Below are positions 44,173-50,782 of a stretch of 64,000 bases of DNA, one piece after another. The first letter of the stretch is position 1. Each line of letters opens with the position of its first letter. The translations under genes were made by a program, and so were the position numbers. This stretch comes from CAVSEK01 sp963726975 (lineage in GTDB: Bacteria > Actinomycetota > Actinomycetes > Mycobacteriales > SCTD01). The notes below the pieces were generated by a model, which was not told where the DNA came from, did not search any database, and was given only the letters and a program-made list of their open reading frames with translations. The stretch covers positions 434,001 to 498,000 of the forward strand of contig CAVSEK010000013.1 in NCBI GenBank assembly GCA_963726975.1, written 5' to 3'.

Positions 44173-45689
44173 GACCCCGCCTCGCCGGGCTCCTCGGGGT
44201 CCGGCGAGGGGCGGGCGAGCCGGGTCTGGCCCGTCCGCCCGCGCAGCTGCACCTGTGCCGCGGCGACCCAGCGCCGCGCCTCGTCGGGCGCCGCCACCTC
44301 CAGCAGCGCCGCGTCGGCCAGCACCCGCCCCGGCTCGGCCTTGGCCAGGTCGGTGATCCGCGCGGCGGCGTTCACCGGGTCGCCGACGACGGTGTACTCG
44401 AAGCGGCTCTCGGCGCCGACGTGCCCGGCGACGACCGGCCCGCCGCACACGCCGACGGCCGCGTCGAGCTCGATCGGCCGCAGGGCCCGGGCCAGCCGGC
44501 GACCGGCGCGCAGGGCCGCGGCCGCCGGGTCGGGCAGCGGGTCGGGCGCCCCGAAGACGCACAGCGCCGCGTCGCCCTCGAACTTGTTCACCCACCCGCC
44601 CTCGGCCGACACCGTCTCGACGACGACGGCGAAGAACGCGTTCAGCCGGGCCACGACCTCCTCGGGCCCCAGCCGCTCGGCCAGCCCGGTCGACCCGACG
44701 ACGTCGACGAAGAGCACCGCGACCTCACGCCGCTCGCCACCGAGGCGCACGCCGTCGGCGAGCGCGAGCCGGGCCACGCCGGTGCCGACCTGCCGGCCGA
44801 AGAGGTCGGCCAGCCGGTCGCGCTCCCGCAGCCCGACCACCATGGCGTTGAAGCCCGCCTGCAGCTGCCCGACCTCCGAGCCGTCGTAGACCGGGACGGC
44901 GACGTCCAGCCGCCCGGCGCTGACCTGCTGCAGCGCGCCCGTGACCGACTCGACGGGGTCGCTGATCGAGCGGGCGGCGAACAGCTCGGCGAGCAGCCCG
45001 ACGAGCAGCCCCAGGGCCGACAGGAAGAGCAGCGCGGCTCGCGACGGCGGTCCCCCGCCGTCGATGTCGAGCTCGCCGACGAAGATCCCCGCGAGCGGGA
45101 CGCCGGTGCCCAGCGCCCAGGTGAGCAGCACCCGGCGCCGTACGCCGAGCACCAGCGCCGGAGGCTCGTCCGCGCCGCGCAGCGCCTCGGTGATCAGCGG
45201 GCGCAGCAGCCGTTCGGCGACGAGGTAGGACAGAGCGCAGGTGGTGAGCCCGCCGGTGCCGACGGTGAGGGCGATGGTCAGGGCGCGGCCGGCCGAGTCG
45301 TTGAGGTTGAGGGCGGTGAAGACGACGACCCCGGCGGCCCACAGCGCGCCGTAGACCCGCACCAGCCGCGCGGGCAGGCGCAGCAGGTCGCGGCGGTCCT
45401 CCACCGGCGCCGGACCCGGGCCGAGGACCGCCCGCCGCAGGCGCAGCAGCAGCAGGACGCTGCCCAGCGTGCCGAGCACGACCGCCAGCCCGAGGTAGCC
45501 GGCGAAGACGATCGTGTTCACGGTCGTGCCCGTGGGGTCGTCGACCGCCGGCCGGTCCGGGCCGAGCGAGGTCAGGTAGACGAAGACGACGAGCGCGCCG
45601 AGCGTGTTGGCGCCGACCATCGCCGGCGCCATGAGCAGGCCGAAGCGGGCGAGCATCGCCGCCCGGGACGGCGGGGCCCCGCGGGTCAC
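44169..45689 (-). CDS. membrane-bound class III adenylate/guanylate cyclase with HAMP domain
   Basis: This 506-residue protein has six predicted membrane helices over the first ~265 residues, then a HAMP linker (ARSISDPVESVTGALQQVSA, then FNAMVVGLRERDRLADLFGR) and a class III cyclase domain. Metal aspartates are in VLFVDVVGSTGLAERLG and KFEGDAALCVFGAP, the latter also with the substrate lysine. The transition-state Asn and Arg are in GDPVNAAARI, so it should be active, most likely making cAMP. This is the Cya-type six-helix architecture known from mycobacterial membrane cyclases. The GTG overlaps the DUF3866 stop, forming a two-gene reverse-strand operon inside the proteasome region. Confidence 0.92.
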   Translation of the reverse strand: MTRGAPPSRAAMLARFGLLMAPAMVGANTLGALVVFVYLTSLGPDRPAVDDPTGTTVNTIVFAGYLGLAVVLGTLGSVLLLLRLRRAVLGPGPAPVEDRRDLLRLPARLVRVYGALWAAGVVVFTALNLNDSAGRALTIALTVGTGGLTTCALSYLVAERLLRPLITEALRGADEPPALVLGVRRRVLLTWALGTGVPLAGIFVGELDIDGGGPPSRAALLFLSALGLLVGLLAELFAARSISDPVESVTGALQQVSAGRLDVAVPVYDGSEVGQLQAGFNAMVVGLRERDRLADLFGRQVGTGVARLALADGVRLGGERREVAVLFVDVVGSTGLAERLGPEEVVARLNAFFAVVVETVSAEGGWVNKFEGDAALCVFGAPDPLPDPAAAALRAGRRLARALRPIELDAAVGVCGGPVVAGHVGAESRFEYTVVGDPVNAAARITDLAKAEPGRVLADAALLEVAAPDEARRWVAAAQVQLRGRTGQTRLARPSPDPEEPGEAGS

Positions 45690-46747
45690 CCGGCGGCCAG
45701 CAGCGCCGCGGCGTGCCGGCCGGCAGCGGCGGCGGCGAGGAAGGCGACGGGGTCGTCGGCCAGGCCGCGGCCCATCGTCGACAGCGGCACGCCGCAGTCC
45801 TGCAGCACCTCGAGCAGCCCGGTGTCGTCGACCTCGACGAGGCGGTGGCGGGCGAGCTCCGGGAGCGGCCCGGCCAGCCCGCGCCCGGACGACGGCAGCA
45901 CGAGGTCGGCCGGCGCGAGCGCGACCCGGCCGTACGCGGTGCGGGAGTGGTGGGAGACGCCGCGGTGCCGCGGACGGGGGTCGGCAGCGCTCATCCGCAG
46001 GACGCCGACCGGGCGGCCGCCGACAGCCGCCGCCGCGTTCACCGCCTCGCCGGCGGCGACCCCCGAGAAGCCCCAGGTCGTGCCGGTGCCGAGGTTGCCC
46101 GGCCCCTGCACGACGACCGCCACCTCCGCGCCGAGCACGTGCACGGCGGCCAGCAGCCCGGAGTGCAGGGTCACCGCCTCCAGGTCGCCGCCGAAGGCCT
46201 GTCCGACCGTCACCGTGCCGACCAGCCGGTCGCGCAGCGCCGCCGCGGTGCGCGAGAACCACAGGGGCAGGGCGCCCCCGTCGGTCATGACGTACGCGAC
46301 GCGGGTCCCGGGGCGGTCGGCCTGCAGCGCGGCGACGACCGCCGGCAGCGAGCTGTGCAGGTCGGCGACGACGACGGGCGGACCGGGCTCCGGCAGGGGC
46401 GCCCCGTCGCGCAGGGCGGCGTGCGACGGGCTGTCCTGCTCGTCGACGCCGAGCACGACCGCCTGCAGCGGGGTGTAGCGGGCCTTGACGAGGTGGCCCG
46501 GCCCCTCGCGGTCGGGCGGCAGGCGGTCCGGGACCGCCACGACGAGGGCGTAGCCGCCGGTGCCCAGGCCGAGCGCCTGCGCGGTGGTGTTGAGCAGCAC
46601 CGCGTCGCCCGGCTCGGGGGCGCCGACCAGGGCCGGGTGGGCCAGCGCCCGGACGTGCCCGCCGTCCTCCAGGACGACGTCGAGCTCGAGCGCGCCCGGC
46701 CAGGCGCGGCCGTGCGCGAGGACCGTCCCGCGCCGCCAGGTGATCAC
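45686..46747 (-). CDS. DUF3866 family protein
   Basis: This 353-residue protein matches DUF3866. A beta-rich N-terminal part (VTLAHPALVGAPEPGDAVLL-like fold; TTAQALGLGTGGYALVVAVP) is followed by VVVADLHSSLPAVVAALQAD, VAYVMTDGGALPLWFSRTAA, VTVGQAFGGDLEAVTLHSGL and VVVQGPGNLGTGTTWGFSGV. Histidines are clustered in RHRGVSHHSRTAYGRV. The function is unknown; in actinobacteria it often lies close to the Pup-proteasome cluster. It is divergent from pafB with a 53-base gap and is translationally coupled to the membrane cyclase, hinting at signalling. Confidence 0.9.
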   Translation of the reverse strand: MITWRRGTVLAHGRAWPGALELDVVLEDGGHVRALAHPALVGAPEPGDAVLLNTTAQALGLGTGGYALVVAVPDRLPPDREGPGHLVKARYTPLQAVVLGVDEQDSPSHAALRDGAPLPEPGPPVVVADLHSSLPAVVAALQADRPGTRVAYVMTDGGALPLWFSRTAAALRDRLVGTVTVGQAFGGDLEAVTLHSGLLAAVHVLGAEVAVVVQGPGNLGTGTTWGFSGVAAGEAVNAAAAVGGRPVGVLRMSAADPRPRHRGVSHHSRTAYGRVALAPADLVLPSSGRGLAGPLPELARHRLVEVDDTGLLEVLQDCGVPLSTMGRGLADDPVAFLAAAAAGRHAAALLAAG

Positions 46748-46787
46748 CCGCGCGCGTCGCGGACGGCCCGACCGGCCCGCGCCGCGC

Positions 46788-46793
46788 TAGCGT
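46788..46793 (+). promoter_or_regulatory. -10-like TAGCGT box of pafB
   Basis: TAGCGT lies seven bases before the pafB GTG at 46801, in the divergent gap with the DUF3866 gene. Confidence 0.5.
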
Positions 46794-46800
46794 CGCCTGC

Positions 46801-47796
46801 GTGTCGGCGAAGAAGACCGAGCGGCTGCTCAACCTGGTCATCTGCCTGCTCGCGACCCGGCGCTTCCTGTCGGTGCAGCAGATCCGCCGCTCGGTGCCCG
46901 GCTACGACTCCGGCAACGAGGAGGCGTTCCGGCGGATGTTCGAGCGCGACAAGGAGGAGCTGCGCGAGCTCGGCATCCCGCTCGAGACGGGCACCGACTC
47001 CTCCGTCCACGACGACGAGCCCGGCTACCGCATCGCCCGTCGCGACTACGAGCTGCCCGAGGTCGTGCTCGAGCCCGACGAGGCGGCGGCGCTCGGCCTC
47101 GCGGCCCGGCTGTGGCAGTCCGCCCCGCTGGCGGGGGCGACCGGCAGCGCGCTGCTCAAGCTGCAGGCCGCCGGCATCGACGTGCAGCCGGTCCGCGGAG
47201 CGCTCGAGCCGCGGGTGACCGCGGGGGAGCCGGCCTTCGCCGGGGCGCTCTCAGCGGTCCGCGACGCCCGTCCGGTCCGTTTCGACTACCGCACGCCCGG
47301 CCGCCCGGCGCCCGAGGCGCGGCGGGTCGAGCCCTGGGGCGTGGTGTCGTGGCACGGCCACTGGTACCTCGTCGGGCACGACACGGGCAGGGACGCCCCC
47401 CGCGTCTTCCGGCTGTCCCGGGTCGTGGGCACCGCCGAGCCGGACGGCGAGCCCGGCACGGTGGTCGTCCCGCCCGGGATCGACCTGCGCGCCCAGGTCG
47501 CCCGGCTCGCCGGTGAGGAGGTCACCGCCACCGCCGTCGTCCGGGTGCGCGCCGGGACGTGCGGCGAGCTGCGCCGCGAGGCCCTCGCCGAGCGTGCGGC
47601 CGACGACGGGTGGGACGAGCTCGACCTGGGGTTCGCCGACCCCGAGCGGCTCGCCGACCGGGTCGCCGGCGCGGGCCCGGACGCGGTCGTGCTGTCACCG
47701 CCCGAGGCGCGCGAGGCGGTCGTCCGCCGGCTGCGGGCCGCCCTGTCCCCCGAGCCGGTCGCCGCGCCGGTCGCCGCGCCGGGGGCGGTGGCGTGA
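46801..47796 (+). CDS. pafB: PafB, WYL-domain transcriptional regulator
   Basis: This 331-residue regulator has an N-terminal winged helix (ERLLNLVICLLATRRFLSVQ, then RRMFERDKEELRELGIPLE), a WYL sensor domain (VRFDYRTPG, VEPWGVVSWHGHWYLVGHDT, PRVFRLSRVVG) and a C-terminal WCX extension. With PafC it forms the activator of the LexA-independent DNA damage response in mycobacteria, triggered by single-stranded DNA binding to the WYL domains. It overlaps pafC by GTGA, which supports equimolar production. Confidence 0.95.
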   Translation: MSAKKTERLLNLVICLLATRRFLSVQQIRRSVPGYDSGNEEAFRRMFERDKEELRELGIPLETGTDSSVHDDEPGYRIARRDYELPEVVLEPDEAAALGLAARLWQSAPLAGATGSALLKLQAAGIDVQPVRGALEPRVTAGEPAFAGALSAVRDARPVRFDYRTPGRPAPEARRVEPWGVVSWHGHWYLVGHDTGRDAPRVFRLSRVVGTAEPDGEPGTVVVPPGIDLRAQVARLAGEEVTATAVVRVRAGTCGELRREALAERAADDGWDELDLGFADPERLADRVAGAGPDAVVLSPPEAREAVVRRLRAALSPEPVAAPVAAPGAVA

Positions 47797-48749
47797 GCCC
47801 CGCCCCCCTCGCCCAGCTGCCCCGGTTGCTGGCGCTCGTGCCCTACCTGCTCGCCCGGCCGGGCGTCGCCGTCGCCGAGGTCGCCGGGGTCTTCGGGGTC
47901 AGCGAGGACCGGCTGCGCAAGGACCTCGACCTGCTGTGGGTCTGCGGCCTGCCCGGCCACGGTCCAGGCGACCTCATCGACGTCGAGTTCGAGGGCGACA
48001 CGATCACCCTGCTCGAGCCGGCCGGCGTCACCCGGCCGCTCCGCCTGACCGTCGACGAGGCGCTGGCCCTGGTCGTCGCCCTGCGGGCGCTGGCCGAGAC
48101 GCCCGGGCTGGGGGAGCGGGACGCGCTCGACCGGGCGCTGGTCAAGGTCGAACGCGCCGCCGGTGCCTCCGCCGCGCCGGCCGAGCGGGTCGCCGTCGCC
48201 GTCGAGGGCGACGAGCGGGTGCTGCCCGTCGTCGAGGACGCGCTGGCCCGTCGTCGCCGGCTGCACCTGCGCTACTTCGTGCCCGGGCGCGACGAGACCA
48301 CCGAGCGCGACGTCGACCCCATGCGCCTGGTCTGGGCCGAGGGACGGCCCTACCTCGAGGCGTGGTGCCGCCGGGCCGAGGGCGTGCGGCTCTTCCGCCT
48401 GGACCGGGTCGCCGCGCTCGAGGTGCTCGACGTGGTCGCGGCCCCGCCGCCCGGGGCCGCGTCGCGCGACCTGTCGCAGGGCGTCTTCACCCCCGGGCCG
48501 CAGGACGTGCCCGTCGTGCTCGCGCTCGGTCCCGGGGCCCACTGGGTCGTCGACCACCACGTCTGCGACGCCGTCGAGGAGTCCGGCGAGCCGGGGGTCC
48601 TGCTCGTCCGGCTGCGCACCCCCGACCTGCGCTGGGTGCGCCGGCTCGTCCTGCGGCTCGGCGACCAGGGCCGCGTCGTCGCGCCGGCCGAGCTCGCCGA
48701 CGCGGTGCGCGACGCGGCGCGGCAGGCGCTCACCGCGTACGGCTCCTGA
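47793..48749 (+). CDS. pafC: PafC, WYL-domain transcriptional regulator
   Basis: This 318-residue partner of PafB opens with LPRLLALVPYLLARPGVAVA and a winged helix (VAGVFGVSEDRLRKDLDLLW), followed by LTVDEALALVVALRAL. The WYL domain is LHLRYFVPGRDETTERDV, with RLVWAEGRPYLEAWCRRAEG and VRLFRLDRV, and a WCX C-terminus follows. The WYL triad appears as W-Y-L within the AEGRPYLEAW context, slightly diverged, as is common for PafC. Its GTG overlaps the pafB stop. Confidence 0.95.
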   Translation: MSPAPLAQLPRLLALVPYLLARPGVAVAEVAGVFGVSEDRLRKDLDLLWVCGLPGHGPGDLIDVEFEGDTITLLEPAGVTRPLRLTVDEALALVVALRALAETPGLGERDALDRALVKVERAAGASAAPAERVAVAVEGDERVLPVVEDALARRRRLHLRYFVPGRDETTERDVDPMRLVWAEGRPYLEAWCRRAEGVRLFRLDRVAALEVLDVVAAPPPGAASRDLSQGVFTPGPQDVPVVLALGPGAHWVVDHHVCDAVEESGEPGVLLVRLRTPDLRWVRRLVLRLGDQGRVVAPAELADAVRDAARQALTAYGS

Positions 48750-48879
48750 CCCGGACGGCGCACCCGCGGCACGGCCGCGCGGAGCAACCCCCGGACGGGT
48801 GGCTCCAGGACGTATCACCCGCTGCCGATGTCGCTCGTGTCGCCGTCACGGAAGACGGTCGACCCGAGAGGAGCGCGCG

Positions 48880-49212
48880 ATGACCACGATCAAGGCGTCC
48901 TGCCCCACGTGCGGCGAGGTGGAGCTCACCCCCGTCGACGTCCGGCTCATGGTGTGCACCGAGCCGTCCCTGTCCTACTACGCCTTCGACTGCCCGACCT
49001 GCGCCGTCGAGGTGCGCAAGCCGGCCGACGAGCACGTGGTCCAGCTGCTCGTCAGCGGCGGCATCCCGGCCACCGTGTGGGAGGTCCCGGCCGAGGCGGC
49101 CGAGGTCAAGGCCGGTGCCCGCCTGGGCTACGACGACCTGCTCGACTTCTGCCTCCTGCTGGGCACCACCGACCTGCTCGCCGCCGCGGCCGCCGCACCC
49201 GTCGCGTCCTGA
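48880..49212 (+). CDS. small zinc-ribbon-like hypothetical protein
   Basis: This 110-residue protein contains two Cys-X2-Cys pairs, ASCPTCGEVEL near the N-terminus and FDCPTCAVEVRKP about 30 residues later, which should form one zinc ribbon. A C-terminal helical region follows (ARLGYDDLLDFCLLLGTTDL). A GAGAGGAG ribosome-binding site precedes the ATG. No family name is recognised. The 130-base gap before it holds a GTATCA box (~48810) that could be its promoter. Its place between pafC and the Tat genes suggests a housekeeping role. Confidence 0.75.
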   Translation: MTTIKASCPTCGEVELTPVDVRLMVCTEPSLSYYAFDCPTCAVEVRKPADEHVVQLLVSGGIPATVWEVPAEAAEVKAGARLGYDDLLDFCLLLGTTDLLAAAAAAPVAS

Positions 49213-49232
49213 CGCCGACCCGGTCGGCTCGC

Positions 49233-49238
49233 TAGGGT
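49233..49238 (+). promoter_or_regulatory. -10-like TAGGGT box of the small membrane protein gene
   Basis: TAGGGT lies six bases before the GTG at 49245, matching the other leaderless-type boxes. Confidence 0.5.
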
Positions 49239-49244
49239 CGTCCG

Positions 49245-49439
49245 GTGCGCTGGATCCTGCTCGACGTCGCCCTGGTCGTGCTCGGGCTCCTCCTGGTCGG
49301 GCTCGTCGCCCGGTCGCTCTGGCGCCGGACGAAGGCCCTGGGCCGCGCCGTCACGCAGGCCGGCGAGCGCCTCGGGGAGCTCACCGCGCAGCTCGAGGCC
49401 GCCTCGCACGCGCAGGCCACCGACCGACCTCGGGCGTAG
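49245..49439 (+). CDS. small single-pass membrane protein
   Basis: This 64-residue protein has one N-terminal helix (WILLDVALVVLGLLLVGLVA) followed by a basic and amphipathic cytoplasmic tail (RSLWRRTKALGRAVTQAGER). The layout superficially resembles TatA, but the TatA FG hinge is missing and a true tatA follows directly. Function unknown. Small proteins of this shape are often found just before tatA in actinobacterial pafC-tatA intervals. Confidence 0.7.
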   Translation: MRWILLDVALVVLGLLLVGLVARSLWRRTKALGRAVTQAGERLGELTAQLEAASHAQATDRPRA

Positions 49440-49472
49440 GCTCGGGAGCGTCGTCGACGCGGAGGAGGGACC

Positions 49473-49851
49473 ATGGTCCCCGGTGGCTGGGAGCTCGTGC
49501 TCATCCTGCTCGTGGTGCTGGTGGTCTTCGGTGCCAAGCGCCTGCCCGACAGCGCGCGGGCCCTCGGGCGCTCGATGCGCATCCTCAAGGCCGAGACCAA
49601 GGGCCTGCGCGACGACGACGAGTCGCCGTCGCGCACGACGGCCTCCGTGGTGCGTCCGGTCGAGCCGGGGCTGCCGGGCGCCGCGCCGTCCGGTGCCGAC
49701 GGGCAGCCCGCCCAGCCGTACGCCCAGCCACACGCAGCAGCACCCGGCCCAGCCGGCACCGGCGCAGCCCGCGCAGCCGTACGCCGGGCAGCAGCTGTTC
49801 GACGCCCAGGGTCGCCCCGTGCAGGTCCCCGGGCAGTCCCCGCAGGGCTAG
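49473..49851 (+). pseudogene. tatA: Sec-independent translocase protein TatA, frameshifted in its tail
   Basis: The functional part is intact: a short N-terminus, one membrane helix (WELVLILLVVLVVFGAKRLP with the FG hinge) and an amphipathic helix (DSARALGRSMRILKAETKGL). The glutamine/proline-rich cytoplasmic tail switches frame near 49727-49734. Dropping one A from GCCACACGCAG restores a ~125-residue protein ending LFDAQGRPVQVPGQSPQG. Read as written, the tail runs on into tatC sequence. Only the poorly conserved tail is affected, so TatA might still work. A GGAGGAGGGA ribosome-binding site precedes the ATG. Confidence 0.88.
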
Positions 49852-49866
49852 CGGGCGTCCCGCCCG

Positions 49867-50735
49867 GTGACCCGCAGCGCCGCACCCCCGCCCGACGGGC
49901 GCATGCCCCTCGTCGACCACCTGCGCGAGCTGCGCGGACGGCTCGGCAAGGCCCTGCTGGCGATCACGATCGGCATCGTGCTCGCCTTCGTCTTCTGGGA
50001 GCCGCTGCTCGAGTTCATGCGGCAGCCGTACTGCCGCTCGGTCGGGACCACGGCGACGACCGGCACGACGGCGGGCACGACGGTGGGCACGATGCAGGCT
50101 GCAACCTCTACGCCTTCGGGCCGCTCGAGCAGTTCTCCATCCGGCTCAAGGTGTCCTCGATCGCCGGGGTCGTGCTGTCCGCGCCGCTGTGGCTCTACCA
50201 GCTCGGCGCCTTCATCACCCCCGCCCTGCACCGCAAGGAGCGGCGCTACGCCGCGGGCTTCCTCGGCGCCGGCACGGTCCTGTTCGGGGCCGGCTGCGCC
50301 ACCGCCTACCTGACCCTCGACAAGGGCCTGGACTTCCTGCTCAACGTCGGCGGCGACGGGGTGGTCACGCTGACCTCGCTCAAGGCCTACCTCAACTTCG
50401 TGAGCCTCACGCTGCTGGCCTTCGGCGTGGCGTTCCTGTTCCCCGTCGTGCTGGTCTTCCTCAACATCGCCGGGGTGCTGCCGAGCTCGCGGATGCGGGC
50501 CTGGCGCCGCGGGATGATCGTCGGCATCGCGGTCGTCGCCGCCGTCCTCACCCCCTCGACCGACCCGTACACCTTCTGCTTCATGGCCGTGCCGCTCTAC
50601 CTGCTCTACGAGGTCTGCATCGTCCTCGGCCGGGTCCGCGAGCGCGCGGCCCGCCGACGCGACCGCGCCGACCCGCTGCACCAGGTCGGCGACGACGAGG
50701 CGTCCTACGTCGACCAGCGCCCCACGCCGCTCTAG
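49867..50735 (+). pseudogene. tatC: Sec-independent translocase protein TatC, frameshifted in the first external loop
   Basis: TatC is the six-helix receptor for twin-arginine signal peptides. The start is typical (GRMPLVDHLRELRGRLGKAL, first helix, then EPLLEFMRQPYC). After a repetitive Thr/Gly loop the frame shifts near 50089-50100 and continues CNLYAFGPLEQFSIRLKVSS through the remaining five helices to DEASYVDQRPTPL. The span of 869 bases is one short of a whole number of codons; one added base would give a normal ~289-residue TatC. As written the protein is cut after helix 1, which would abolish Tat export, so an artefact is the likelier explanation. Confidence 0.9.
50056..50099. repeat. 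short tandem repeat inside tatC
   Basis: Units starting ACGAC with a GGC end follow one another (9, 12, 12 and 11 bases, starting at 50056, 50065, 50077 and 50089), encoding a Thr/Gly-rich loop between the first two helices. The last unit is one base short, which is where the tatC frame breaks. Confidence 0.75.
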
Positions 50736-50769
50736 CCGCGGCTCCCGGGCCGCCGGGCGCCACCGGGAC

Positions 50770-50775
50770 TAGCGT
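50770..50775 (+). promoter_or_regulatory. -10-like TAGCGT box of the helicase gene
   Basis: TAGCGT lies seven bases before the GTG at 50783 with no ribosome-binding site, the leaderless pattern. Confidence 0.5.
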
Positions 50776-50782
50776 GGCCGCT

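Noticed and set aside
49245..49439. A second tatA/tatB gene
   Set aside because: The helix-plus-amphipathic layout fits, but the FG hinge and TatA sequence pattern are absent.
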